This document shows, in pieces, positions 22,171 through 31,877 of a stretch of 64,000 bases of DNA (position 1 is the first letter of the stretch; every line of letters starts with the position of its first letter). The notes under the pieces were generated by a model. It was not told where the DNA came from. It did not search any database and was given only the letters and a program-made list of their open reading frames with translations. The position numbers and the translations under genes were made by a program. This DNA comes from Candidatus Rokuibacteriota bacterium (GTDB taxonomy: Bacteria; Methylomirabilota; Methylomirabilia; Rokubacteriales; CSP1-6), in the NCBI GenBank assembly GCA_003221515.1, contig QHSI01000103.1, positions 1 through 64,000 on the forward strand, written 5' to 3'.

Positions 22171-23876
22171 CGCGACGCTTCTCCGCCGGCCGCGAACGGC
22201 CCGCGCAGCATCTGCCGGCGGGTCAGCGCCGGACGATACGCCGGGCTCGCGAGCCAGGCGAGCAGCGGCAGCACCGCGCCAAAGCTCGGCCCGCGGTGGC
22301 GGCCGCGACGATCGAGCGACGTCAAATCGCGCATCTGGTCGAGGATCGCGTCGTTGGCGGCCTTGACGTGGCTCAGGAAGTCGCCGTAGTCGCGCGCCTC
22401 GCCGCCGATCGGATTGCCCGATGCGTCCCGGCCCCGCTGAACGCGCGCGGCGACGCCGTCGTACGGGTTGTCGTGCTTGGTGACGAGGCCGAAGTTGTGC
22501 GCCTCGCCGCCGGTGACCTTGTCGCAGTACGCCCACCAGTCGATGCCGACGCACGGGAACGTGTCGTCGTCCGCGCGGAAGCCGACGAGCTCGTTCACGA
22601 ACTTCGCGTACGCGCGCCCGCGCTCTTCCTGGGTCGGCAGATCGACGCCCGGCCAGCCCTTGGTGGCGGATTGCGGAGAATCTGCCTGCGCCATGAACGT
22701 GGTCCAGACGAAGAACGGCTTGCGCGTCAGACTGAAGCCGCGGCGAAACGCCGCGGGCCCCTCGTTGGCGAACTGCAGCGCGTCGCACCAGCGTCCGGCG
22801 GCGCGCAGGATCTCGGGGTGCGCGGAGGGGCTGATCGTCGCCGGGCCGAATACGAGGTGGCCGGGACGCTTCGCGCGCAGCGCCGTCGCCGTGACCGAGA
22901 AGTAGCGCTCGGCGATGGCGCCGACGAACTCGTCCAGATCGGCGCGCACGGCGGGCGCGGCGTCCTTCATCGAGTAGAAGTCGCGGCCGAGCCACGGGCT
23001 CCGGCCACTCTCGTCGAGGAGCCCGCGTCCCTTCGGCCAGGGCGTGCCGTCGCTGTCCCAGGTCGTGTAGCTCGATTCCCAGGCCCCGTTGAGCTCCTCG
23101 AGCGCGCGGTACTTCGAGCGCAGGTGGTCGCGCAGCGCGCGCTTGGTGTGCACGGTGGTGTCGGCGTACGTGACGCCCTGCTTGTTGCCGACCCAGACCC
23201 GGTGGTTGGACGTCTGGGTCGGGCGCGTCGCGGCGGCTTGCCAGCCGAGGTGGTTGTGCCAGCCGCCGAGCGTGCGCGAGGGGCCGAAGCCGAAGATGTA
23301 GTCGCGGTCGTCGGTCGAGCTGCCGAGGAGCCAGGGCAGCGGTCCGCCCCACGTCAGCTCGTCGACCGCCCGCGCGAACGCCGGATCGAACACGTCCGGG
23401 AAGCCCTCGCCGCGCCACAGGTTCGGCGTGACCGCCTCGTCGACGCCGAACATGAGGTCTTTCACGCCGTAGCGCTGCTTCGCGTAGTTGGCGGCGTTGG
23501 TCAGCGCGATGAAGGGCATGCGCTCGCTGTTGCCGCGCCCGCGGTTGTTGGTGTCGACGGGCATCGCGTAGTTGGAGGTGTACTCGCCGAGCGCGTTGAA
23601 GCCCCACTGCCGGAGGTTCTTCACGGCCTGGGCCACGAACGGCCACCAGTAGCCCCACGCCTTGTACGTGGGATCGCTCGAATACTTGGCATGCAGCGAG
23701 CGCACGAACGCTTCGCCGCCGTCGGTGATGTCGACGCCGTAGCAGGCCTTGAGCCAGAAGGCGTTGCCGTCCGGGGTCGCCAGGAGGAACCGCCGACCGC
23801 GCTTGACGACGCGGAACGTGTTCCCCCCGCCGACGAGGGGGTGAGCCTTCGAGCCTCCGTAACGATCGAGGTTCAT
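22167..23876 (-). CDS. Agarase/glycoside hydrolase-like TIM-barrel protein
   Basis: GNAFWLKACYGVDITDGGEAFVRSLHAKY, LRQWGFNALGEYTSN, FALRNEGP-type and GIDWWAYCDK motifs; within EPS operon. Confidence 0.6.
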   Translation of the reverse strand: MNLDRYGGSKAHPLVGGGNTFRVVKRGRRFLLATPDGNAFWLKACYGVDITDGGEAFVRSLHAKYSSDPTYKAWGYWWPFVAQAVKNLRQWGFNALGEYTSNYAMPVDTNNRGRGNSERMPFIALTNAANYAKQRYGVKDLMFGVDEAVTPNLWRGEGFPDVFDPAFARAVDELTWGGPLPWLLGSSTDDRDYIFGFGPSRTLGGWHNHLGWQAAATRPTQTSNHRVWVGNKQGVTYADTTVHTKRALRDHLRSKYRALEELNGAWESSYTTWDSDGTPWPKGRGLLDESGRSPWLGRDFYSMKDAAPAVRADLDEFVGAIAERYFSVTATALRAKRPGHLVFGPATISPSAHPEILRAAGRWCDALQFANEGPAAFRRGFSLTRKPFFVWTTFMAQADSPQSATKGWPGVDLPTQEERGRAYAKFVNELVGFRADDDTFPCVGIDWWAYCDKVTGGEAHNFGLVTKHDNPYDGVAARVQRGRDASGNPIGGEARDYGDFLSHVKAANDAILDQMRDLTSLDRRGRHRGPSFGAVLPLLAWLASPAYRPALTRRQMLRGPFAAGGEASR

Positions 23877-25123
23877 CGAAGCTGGGCGTCCCGCTGCGCG
23901 TTCGCGTCGGCGGCCGAGTCATGGGCGCGGCCACCCGCGATCAGCGCCTGCACCTGCCGCTCGACGTCCGGCCACTGGTAGCGGCGCCGTACGAGATCGA
24001 GCCCGCGCTCGGCGAGCGACGCTTGAAGACCTTCGTCGCCGGCCAGGCGCACGCACGCGGCCGCGAACGCGTCGGGATCGTCGGCCAGGAGGAGCTCACG
24101 CTCGTTCGCGACTTCGAGACCTTCGGCGCCGAGCGTGGTGCTGACGACGGGCGTGCCGTGGGCGAAGGCCTCGAGGATCTTGATCCGGGTGCCGCTGCCG
24201 AAGCGGATCGGGACGACGGCGACCGAGGCCCGGCGCAGATAGGGCGCGACGTCGTCGACGGTGCCGGTGACGGTGATCGTGTCGCCGTCGTGCAGCGCCG
24301 CGATGTTCGGCTGGGGATCCCGTCCGACGACCACGAACCGCGCCCGCGGCGATCGCTGCCTGATCCGCGGCAGGATCTCGCGCGCGAAGAAGCGCACGCC
24401 GTCGACGTTCGGCTCGTAGAACATCGCCCCGACGAAGAGGAACGTCGGCGCCGCGGGATCGGCGACCCGATCGCCCGGGGCGGGCAGCTCGACGCCGTTG
24501 GGCACGACCGATACGCCCGGATGAGCGCCGAGCGCCCGGCGGTCCACATCCGAGCACACGACCACGTCCCACTGGCGCGTGGAGAGCGACCGCTCGAGTG
24601 CGCGCAGCTTCACGTAGTCGGCCAGGTCGAACGGCAGGCTTCGCCGCCATCCCCGCGCCCGGAGCTTGCTGGCGAGTTTGCGGTGCTCGATGTCGTACAG
24701 ATCGACCATCACCCGGCCCGGAAGCGTGGGCGGCAGGTTGGGCAACAGGTGCAGGCGCTCGATCCAGACCAGATCGAAGGGGACCTGCGCGAGGTTGCTG
24801 AGCAGCGTGACGGCGGGCGCCGAGTGGTAGGACTTCAGCAGCGCCGGCTCGAACGGGTCGAGGTGCTGGAGCGCCGCGCGCAGGCCCGGCAGGCGCCGCC
24901 GGGTGTCGCGGTGCCAGCGGAAGGACGCATCGGAGAACGGGAACACGTGGTGGCACATCGCGCGAAGCTCGGCGAGATGGCGTGGATCGTCGCCCGCTTT
25001 CGCGGCGCACACGACCGACACGTCGCTGATCCCGGTGAGCGCCCGCAGCAGGTGATAGGGGCGCAGGTTGCCCCCGACGTTGGACGGCAGCGGCACGTGG
25101 GAGATCAAGAAGAGGGTCCTCAT
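23873..25123 (-). CDS. Glycosyltransferase (GT4 family)
   Basis: RTLFLISHVPLPSNVGGNLRPYHLLRAL; VVPIRFGSGTRIKILEAFAHGTPVVSTTLGAEGL. Confidence 0.85.
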   Translation of the reverse strand: MRTLFLISHVPLPSNVGGNLRPYHLLRALTGISDVSVVCAAKAGDDPRHLAELRAMCHHVFPFSDASFRWHRDTRRRLPGLRAALQHLDPFEPALLKSYHSAPAVTLLSNLAQVPFDLVWIERLHLLPNLPPTLPGRVMVDLYDIEHRKLASKLRARGWRRSLPFDLADYVKLRALERSLSTRQWDVVVCSDVDRRALGAHPGVSVVPNGVELPAPGDRVADPAAPTFLFVGAMFYEPNVDGVRFFAREILPRIRQRSPRARFVVVGRDPQPNIAALHDGDTITVTGTVDDVAPYLRRASVAVVPIRFGSGTRIKILEAFAHGTPVVSTTLGAEGLEVANERELLLADDPDAFAAACVRLAGDEGLQASLAERGLDLVRRRYQWPDVERQVQALIAGGRAHDSAADANAQRDAQLR

Positions 25124-26352
25124 CGCGGCGCCGTTGGCGTTGCCGGCGTGTGGGCGGGCGGTGCCGACGGCGACGCCGACGGTGTCGCGGCCGCGGCCAG
25201 CGGGACGAGCGCGGCCGACAGGAACACGATGAGCCAGAAGAGCCGGTGCGCCTCGGCCGAGACGAAGAAGCCGGCGGCCAGGAACGCGGTGAGACCGACC
25301 TCCAGCGCCTCGGCGGTTCGCGTGACCAGCTCGGGGTTCGTCTCGCGCGCGCCACGGATCCGCTCGAGGCTCGCGTACGTCGCGACGATCGCCGCGAGGA
25401 ACAAGAATATTCCGGGCACGCCGGTCTCGGCCATGACCTCGATGAACGTGTTGTGGGCGACGTGGTGCTCGTCGAGGTCGGCGAACCGCCCGAGCAGGGG
25501 CTTGAAGTTGCCCGGCCCGATGCCGGTGAGCAAATGGGACTGGAACATCCGCAGGCCGGCCCACGCCAGGTCGGCGCGGTGCTGGGCGGCGTAGACGTCG
25601 TGCTGGTTCGGGCTCACGATCCGCGGCAGCGGCGACGAGGGCGCCACCGCCATGAGCGGCAGCGTCACGACGAGCGCGATCACCAGCATCGTGAGCCGAC
25701 GCCGCGTGTGCAGGGCCATCACCAGGAGCCCGATCGCCATGCCGACCAGACCGCCGCGGGAGGCGGCCAGCGTGAGCGCGATGACCGTGACGATCACGGC
25801 GCCCAGGCAGAAGAAGCGCTCCCACGTGGGCTGCTTCGTGCGCAGCAGGTAGATCGCGATCGGGATGCAGAGCAGCGCCGAGATGCTGTAGTAGTTCGGG
25901 TCGCCGACCACCCAGCCCGGCCGGTAGCCGGCCGCCATGCCGCCGTACTTCTGCCACTCGCGGATCAGGTGGAGCGAGGCGTAGCCCACCGAGCCGATGG
26001 CCATCAGCAGGACCCAGCGCAGACGCTGGAGCGAGTCCACGACCGTCAGCGTCACGAAGAGCAACGCCAGGAGCGAGGCGAAGCTCATGAGCGGGCTCAC
26101 TTCGAGCGGCAGCCGCGCGTCGCCGTAGCGGAGGAACAGGAACATGACCAGGAGTGCCCAGGCCACGAAGAAGCGGATCTGCCAGGTCGCGAAGAGCCGC
26201 AGCGCCGTCGCGCGGAGCGGCAGGTAGACCACCGCGTAGATCAGGCACGCGATGCCCAGGTACTTGATCACCGTCAGGTCGCCGATGAAGTCCGACCAGA
26301 GTGGATGGCGGATCATCGGCATGACCGTGACGAGGAGGTAGAACAGGATCAT
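25120..26352 (-). CDS. O-antigen ligase/polymerase family membrane protein
   Basis: Many TM helices; LTGIGPGNFKPLLGRFADLDEHHVAHNTFIEVMAETGVPGIFLFLA. Confidence 0.85.
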   Translation of the reverse strand: MILFYLLVTVMPMIRHPLWSDFIGDLTVIKYLGIACLIYAVVYLPLRATALRLFATWQIRFFVAWALLVMFLFLRYGDARLPLEVSPLMSFASLLALLFVTLTVVDSLQRLRWVLLMAIGSVGYASLHLIREWQKYGGMAAGYRPGWVVGDPNYYSISALLCIPIAIYLLRTKQPTWERFFCLGAVIVTVIALTLAASRGGLVGMAIGLLVMALHTRRRLTMLVIALVVTLPLMAVAPSSPLPRIVSPNQHDVYAAQHRADLAWAGLRMFQSHLLTGIGPGNFKPLLGRFADLDEHHVAHNTFIEVMAETGVPGIFLFLAAIVATYASLERIRGARETNPELVTRTAEALEVGLTAFLAAGFFVSAEAHRLFWLIVFLSAALVPLAAAATPSASPSAPPAHTPATPTAPR

Positions 26353-27563
26353 CGCAGGCTGCCCGTCACCGCGTCGCGGAGCGCCGTCTTGAAGACCGAC
26401 AGGCTGTACTGCTTCTCGACCCGCAGCCGGGCCCCCCGGCCCAGCTCGTCGCGCCCGGCGGCGTCGTGGAGCAGCGCCGCCACCGCGTCGGCGAAGGCGT
26501 GCGGCTCGTCCGCGAGGACGATCTCCTCGCCATCCACCAGCTCGAGGCCTTCGGCGCCGAGCCCGGTGGAGACCATGGGCTTGGCCATCGCGCCGGCCTC
26601 GAGGATCTTGAGCCGAGTCCCGCTGCCGATCCGGAGCGGCACCACGCAGACCGTGGCCTTCGCGATCTCGTCGCGCATGTCGGCGACCGTGCCCGTGAAC
26701 TCGAGGCCGTCGATACCGGCGAACCGGCGACGGAACGACTCGGCCGGGCTGCGTCCGGCCACCCGGAAGCGGGCCGACGGCACCCGGCGCCGCAGCCACG
26801 GCAGGATCTCGGCGGCGAAGAACTCGACGGCGTCGCGGTTCGGCTGCCAGTCCATGCCCCCCTGGAAGAGCACGGTGGCCGGCTCGGCGCCGTCGCGGGG
26901 CGCGTAGTGGTCGGTGTCGACCACGTTGGGCACCGCCACCACCTGCGCGGTCGGAGCGAGCTCGCGTAAGAGTGCCTTGTCGAGCTCGGAGCACGCGAGG
27001 ACCGCTTTGGCCTTCTGGAGCGCGGCCCGTTCCCAGCGCTCCATCTTGCGGGCCTCGAGCGCGCCGTAGAGGCGGCGGGCCGCGCTTGGCTCCAGGGCCA
27101 GGTAGCGGCGAATCAGCACGTGCGCGACGTCGTCCTTGTTGAGCAAGACGGGAATGGCCAGGTGAGCCGGCAGGTTCTGCACGTTGTAGACGCCGTCGCA
27201 GAGCAGCACATCGAAGTCGTGCCGCGCGAGCTGCCGCTCGAGCGCGCCCCTGAGCTCGGGGGACCGAAACTTCCACGCCCCGAACGGCAGGGGCGAGGCG
27301 AGGGCCCGCACGCGCTTCAGCGCGTCGCGGCCGCCGCCGTTGAGCGCCAGCGGCGTGGGCACCAGCTCCACCTCGGCGCAGGCGGCGCGGAGGGGCCCGA
27401 GGTCGACCAGCGCCTCGCCGCGCTCGGCGAAGGCGACCAGCGTGACGCGATGGCCGTCGTCCGCGAGCGCCTGCACCATCGCCCACGTCCGCAGGCGGTG
27501 GCCGTTGGTCGGCGGGTAGGGCAGCGTCAGCCCGGCGAAGAGGACGCGCAACGGTCTAGCCAC
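26349..27563 (-). CDS. Glycosyltransferase (GT4 family)
   Basis: RVLFAGLTLPYPPTNGHRLRTWAMVQAL; VVPLRIGSGTRLKILEAGAMAKPMVSTGLGAEGL. Confidence 0.85.
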   Translation of the reverse strand: MARPLRVLFAGLTLPYPPTNGHRLRTWAMVQALADDGHRVTLVAFAERGEALVDLGPLRAACAEVELVPTPLALNGGGRDALKRVRALASPLPFGAWKFRSPELRGALERQLARHDFDVLLCDGVYNVQNLPAHLAIPVLLNKDDVAHVLIRRYLALEPSAARRLYGALEARKMERWERAALQKAKAVLACSELDKALLRELAPTAQVVAVPNVVDTDHYAPRDGAEPATVLFQGGMDWQPNRDAVEFFAAEILPWLRRRVPSARFRVAGRSPAESFRRRFAGIDGLEFTGTVADMRDEIAKATVCVVPLRIGSGTRLKILEAGAMAKPMVSTGLGAEGLELVDGEEIVLADEPHAFADAVAALLHDAAGRDELGRGARLRVEKQYSLSVFKTALRDAVTGSLR

Positions 27564-27598
27564 CTTCGACGACTCCCACGGGCCCTCGCTCTGGCTCG

Positions 27599-29515
27599 CT
27601 AGCGACGCGCGAGCACGATCAGGTTGCGGTTGAGGATGTCGTCGCCGACGGCCGAGTGGTCGAAGACCGGGCCGCCGACGCGCATCGCCGCCGACAGGGC
27701 TGCCCACGCCGTGTGCAGTGCGTACTTGAACGGCTCCAGCCGCCGGCCGTGCTGGAACGCCCACGACTCGTCGTACATCAGCGGGCGATCGTGGCCGTTG
27801 CGGCTCCGGTGGCGCCGGTAGGCGCGGATCGGCCGCTCGTGCAGGTGCTCGTACAGGAACCAGGCGTGCGGCCGTAGTCTCAGCGAGCACACGTTCCACT
27901 GCGCGAAGCCGGCGCGCTGCAGGAGCCGCCCGAGCTCGGCCTTGGTGCGGAAATGCGTCATGCCGGGCGAGAGCGACGGCGGATAGTTCGGGAACTGGAG
28001 CAAGAGCTGCCCGCCGGGCCGGAGCACCTCGGCGAAATTCCGCAGGCACTGTTCAGGATCCGGCAGGAGCTCGAACACCTCGATCGCGTACGCGGCGTCG
28101 AAGGTGCGCCCGAGCTGCGCGCCGAGGCCGGGCTGGCAGACGTCGGCGCACACGAAGCGGAGGTTCGGCTGGCCGGCGAGCGCATCCCGCAGGTGGGCGA
28201 CGTTCGCCGCGGCGATGTCGAGCAGGGTCAGCGAGCGGAGGCGAGGGGCGACGCGGAACGCCGTGACGCCGCTGCCCGGGCCGACCTCCAGCACGTCCAT
28301 GTTCGCCGAGAGCGGCAGGTACTGATAGAGGATCTCGTCGCGGATCGGGAAGTCGTGGAGCGGCGCCCTGAAAAAATCCGAGGGCCGGAACGCCGGACGC
28401 TGCGACGTCGTGACGATCTCGACGCCCCGCCGCGCCGGCGCGGGGCGCTTCGTCTCGCTCGGTCTCGGCGCCGCCGGTCGCCGGATGGTGCGCACGGCCG
28501 ACCTCGCGGCCCAGAGCTGATAGCCGGTGCGCGCCCAGCGCGCGGTGCGCCAGTAGCACTTGTGCCAGCGCGCCACGGCGGTCAGCTCACCGCCGAACTT
28601 CCGCTTGAACCGTCCGTGGCCGGACATGTTGTAGAGGCGCAGTCCGCGATCGGCGGCGAGCCCCATGGCGACCCAGTGCACGTAGTCGTTGGGGCACAGC
28701 GGATGCCCCTCTTCCCGGCTGGCGCCGCTCCAGAAATACATCGCGCGTTCGTCGTGGGGGAAGAGCCCGACGGCGAGGAGACGGCCCGCGGCATCCTTCA
28801 CCCGCAGCGCGAACAGGCAGTCCGCCTTCTTCAGGTGCGAGAAGAGCAGCCGCGGCGTATCGCGCGAGAAGGGCGGCCGGCGGCCTTTCCGGCGCATGAG
28901 GTCCAGATAGAAAGCGTAGTACTCGTCGGCGACGTCTGGGTCGTCCGTGTCCTCGACCACGAGGCCGGCCGCCTGCGCCTTGCGGATGCGGTTGCGGCAC
29001 GTGGACTCGAGGCGGCGCCACATCGCGTCTTCGCCGCCGGAGAGCGAAACCAGAAATGTCCAGTCCGGCACCCGCTCGAATCCAGACGATTGGAGCAAGC
29101 GCGGCGAGAGGCTGGGGTGCTCGAGCTCGATCATCGCCAGCCGTTCGGTGGCGGCGAGGCGATCGAGCGCGACGAAGAGCGCGGACTGATCGGCGTCGTG
29201 ATCGAGGAGCGGCCCCATCACGTTCGTGCCCCAGCTGCGCAACGGCGTGCCCAGGATCCTATAGGGCCCCATTTGCAGCAGGCCGCCGCAGAGGTAGCCG
29301 ACCGTCCGATCGTCTGCGCGGATCGCCCAGCGGGCGCCTTCGACGCGGCGACTGGACGCCAGGTAGTCGAGCCACACGTTGCGATGGAAGAGCTCGCGGC
29401 CCTCGTACGGTGCGATCAGCTCGTCCCAGCGCACGACCTCGGCGCCGCTGAGCGCGTCGAGCCGATACGCCCCCGCCGGCCGCGTATCGAGCGCCCGCGC
29501 GGTCACGATGCTCAT
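27599..29515 (-). CDS. Fusion: FemAB/GNAT-type protein (exosortase-system type) + class I SAM methyltransferase
   Basis: N-term RNRIRKAQAAGLVVED, GHPLCPNDYVHWVAMGLAADRGLRLYNMSGHGRFKRKFGGEL; C-term MDVLEVGPGSGVTAFRVAPRLRSLTLLDIA, EVLRPGGQLLLQFPNY in one uninterrupted frame. Confidence 0.8.
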   Translation of the reverse strand: MSIVTARALDTRPAGAYRLDALSGAEVVRWDELIAPYEGRELFHRNVWLDYLASSRRVEGARWAIRADDRTVGYLCGGLLQMGPYRILGTPLRSWGTNVMGPLLDHDADQSALFVALDRLAATERLAMIELEHPSLSPRLLQSSGFERVPDWTFLVSLSGGEDAMWRRLESTCRNRIRKAQAAGLVVEDTDDPDVADEYYAFYLDLMRRKGRRPPFSRDTPRLLFSHLKKADCLFALRVKDAAGRLLAVGLFPHDERAMYFWSGASREEGHPLCPNDYVHWVAMGLAADRGLRLYNMSGHGRFKRKFGGELTAVARWHKCYWRTARWARTGYQLWAARSAVRTIRRPAAPRPSETKRPAPARRGVEIVTTSQRPAFRPSDFFRAPLHDFPIRDEILYQYLPLSANMDVLEVGPGSGVTAFRVAPRLRSLTLLDIAAANVAHLRDALAGQPNLRFVCADVCQPGLGAQLGRTFDAAYAIEVFELLPDPEQCLRNFAEVLRPGGQLLLQFPNYPPSLSPGMTHFRTKAELGRLLQRAGFAQWNVCSLRLRPHAWFLYEHLHERPIRAYRRHRSRNGHDRPLMYDESWAFQHGRRLEPFKYALHTAWAALSAAMRVGGPVFDHSAVGDDILNRNLIVLARR

Positions 29516-30711
29516 GCGCGGGTCTCCATCACGAAGCTCTTGTAGTTGGCGAGAACCGCGCCGGCCAGAGCGCCGATCGAATCGGACGCGTGCCCCGCGA
29601 TCGAATCGGACGCGGGCCGGCCTTGCCACGTCGCCAGCGGCAGATCGTCCGCGAGGCGACGGAGATCCGAGACTTGACGCCGCTGGCCCGCGGCGGCGCG
29701 CAGCTCGAACACCAGCGTGCTCGCGGCCCGATAGACCAGATGGCGCGGGGAGCCGAGCGACGCCTGCCGGAGCCAGCGCGGCCAGAGCGGCCAGCTCCGA
29801 TGCCAGCCGCGCGCCCGCACGACGTGGGCCCAGCCGCGGCCGCGGCCGCTCCACGGCTGTCGGCCCATCCAGAGCGACATCAGCGCCGATGGCGAATCGT
29901 CGCGATCTCTTCCCGTCAACCGGCCGAGCTCCCAGTGCCAGAGCGCCTCGGCGTAATCGATCGCCCGATCCCAGAACGGCCGCCGCGCTTCGGTGACGAG
30001 CGTGCCGCCCGAGAGCTTCCAGCGGGTCGCGGCCGCGACGTACTCGGCGAACGGCGCCAGCGGAAACGGCCACGTCGTGGTCCCCGACCACTTCGCCAGA
30101 CGCGCGAGGTTGTCGGCGCGCTCCATGTACGTCGGCGCGTAGGCGCCGGCGAAGACGAGCAGCGACGTGGTCATGTCGAGGTAGAGCTTCACGGTCCGGT
30201 AGTGCGCCTCCGGCGAGAGGATCGCCCGGTCCTCGAGGAGCTCGTCCGTGCTGCCGAGCTGCTCGACGAGACGATTCGCCAGCATCCGCCAGGCGTCTTC
30301 GCGGGGGATGTCGGCGGCCGCGAACTTGGGGATGAGCCCGAGCACCGACGCTTCCCCGTCGACGGCCTTACCGGACGCGCGGAGCTCGTAGGCGAAGATG
30401 CTGGGCGGCAGGCGGCGCAGGTAGGCGCACCCGACCGCGCTCAGCGCGATCTCGGCGCGGAGCCCACGCCGCCGAAGCCGCGCCTCGATCTGCTCGCGGA
30501 TCAGCGCGAGGTCCGCCGCGGGCGGCGGTATGGTCCCGTCGTCGAAGACGAGCAGCAGCTCCGCGTCGCCCAGCAGCCGGCGCCCCCGCTCGGTCTCGAC
30601 GAACGTCCCCTCGTCGCGCGCCAGGCTGCCGGCGAGCACGACCGCGCGCAGGCGCTCGCGATACACCTGCCGGCAGAGGCGCGCACTCTCCTCGCAGATC
30701 ACGGCCTTCAT
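29512..30711 (-). CDS. Nucleotidyltransferase-like protein of unknown function
   Basis: LRAVVLAGSLARDEGTFVETERGRRLLGDAELLLVFDDG resembles a GS-x(n)-DxE/DxD nucleotidyltransferase core. Confidence 0.6.
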   Translation of the reverse strand: MKAVICEESARLCRQVYRERLRAVVLAGSLARDEGTFVETERGRRLLGDAELLLVFDDGTIPPPAADLALIREQIEARLRRRGLRAEIALSAVGCAYLRRLPPSIFAYELRASGKAVDGEASVLGLIPKFAAADIPREDAWRMLANRLVEQLGSTDELLEDRAILSPEAHYRTVKLYLDMTTSLLVFAGAYAPTYMERADNLARLAKWSGTTTWPFPLAPFAEYVAAATRWKLSGGTLVTEARRPFWDRAIDYAEALWHWELGRLTGRDRDDSPSALMSLWMGRQPWSGRGRGWAHVVRARGWHRSWPLWPRWLRQASLGSPRHLVYRAASTLVFELRAAAGQRRQVSDLRRLADDLPLATWQGRPASDSIAGHASDSIGALAGAVLANYKSFVMETRA

Positions 30712-31877
30712 CGCGGCCCCCACGCCGTCGCCGGCACCCCGTCCGGGCGCGGCAGGCGGCCGAGGCGCGAGAGCGCCAGATGGTAGAGCGCCTCGGTGCG
30801 CTGGATCTGGCGGTCCTCGTTGAATCGCTCGAGGACCCAGGCGCGCCCGGCGAGCGCCAGCTTCTCGCGTAGCCGCCGATCGCCCAGGAGCCGGCCGAGC
30901 GCCCGCGCGAGCCCGTCGGCGTCGCCGGGCGGCACCGTGAGACCGGTGGCGCCGTCGATCACGACCTCGGGGGTGCCGTCCACCGCGCTCGCCACCATCG
31001 GCCGGCCGGCGGCGAGCGACTCGATCGCCGCGAGCGGCAGACCTTCGAAGAACGAGGGGAGCACCGTCACGTCGGCCAGGGCCAGCCAATCGGCGACGTT
31101 CGCCTGCTGGCCGACGAACCGCACCGCGTCGCCGAGCCCCGACGCCGCGACCTGCTGCTCGAGCTCCTGGCGGAGCGCGCCCTCGCCCACGCACACCAGG
31201 CGCACGCGCGGGAACTGGGCCCGCACCGCGGGCAGCGCGTCGAACAGCACGCGATGGCCCTTCTGAGGCTCGAGGCGTCCGACGACGACGAGGACCGGAT
31301 CGCTCGCGCCGAAGCCGAGGCTCTCCCGCATGCCGGCGGGTGCCCGGTGGTGCGGGTTGAAGCGGCGGAGATCGCAGCCGTTGTGGATCACGACGACCTT
31401 GTGCCGCGCCAGACCCTTTTCTTCGACGAGGTACCGGCGGTTGGCGTCGGACACCGCGATGTACTGGTCCACGAAGCGGCCGGCGATGCGGTCGACGACG
31501 TAGCGGGCCTTGAGCCCCCGGCGCCAGGACTCGCGCAGGTGCGGCGTCTCGACGACCAGCGGGACGCGGGCCAGCGCGGCGATCGGCGACGCGAAGAGGC
31601 TCGAATGGAAGAGGTGCGAGTGCACGATGTCCGGGCGCCGCGCGCGCATGATCGAGAGGAGCGCGCTGGCCGCGCCGATCTCGTAGGGCTTGCGCAGGCG
31701 GAGCGCGGTCAGCGGCACGTCGCGCGGCACGTCGCGCCGGATCTTCTCGGCCACCTCGGGCGCGCAGACCAGCGCGGGCCGGAACCGGTGCCGGTCGAGC
31801 CCGCGGAGCAGCGTGAGGATATGCTCTTCCGCCCCGCCGCGGGCCAGCGTGTTCGAGAAGTAGAGGACGGAGATCAT
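30708..31877 (-). CDS. Glycosyltransferase (GT4 family)
   Basis: VLYFSNTLARGGAEEHILTLLRGLDRH; VVVGRLEPQKGHRVLFDALP; PSFFEGLPLAAIESLAAGRPMVAS. Confidence 0.9.
   Translation of the reverse strand: MISVLYFSNTLARGGAEEHILTLLRGLDRHRFRPALVCAPEVAEKIRRDVPRDVPLTALRLRKPYEIGAASALLSIMRARRPDIVHSHLFHSSLFASPIAALARVPLVVETPHLRESWRRGLKARYVVDRIAGRFVDQYIAVSDANRRYLVEEKGLARHKVVVIHNGCDLRRFNPHHRAPAGMRESLGFGASDPVLVVVGRLEPQKGHRVLFDALPAVRAQFPRVRLVCVGEGALRQELEQQVAASGLGDAVRFVGQQANVADWLALADVTVLPSFFEGLPLAAIESLAAGRPMVASAVDGTPEVVIDGATGLTVPPGDADGLARALGRLLGDRRLREKLALAGRAWVLERFNEDRQIQRTEALYHLALSRLGRLPRPDGVPATAWGPR

Noticed and set aside
29574-29614. 17-bp direct repeat cgatcgaatcggacgcg (24-bp period)
   Set aside because: In-frame coding duplication (ASDSI) near the C-terminus of the nucleotidyltransferase-like gene; minor, no sign of a functional array.
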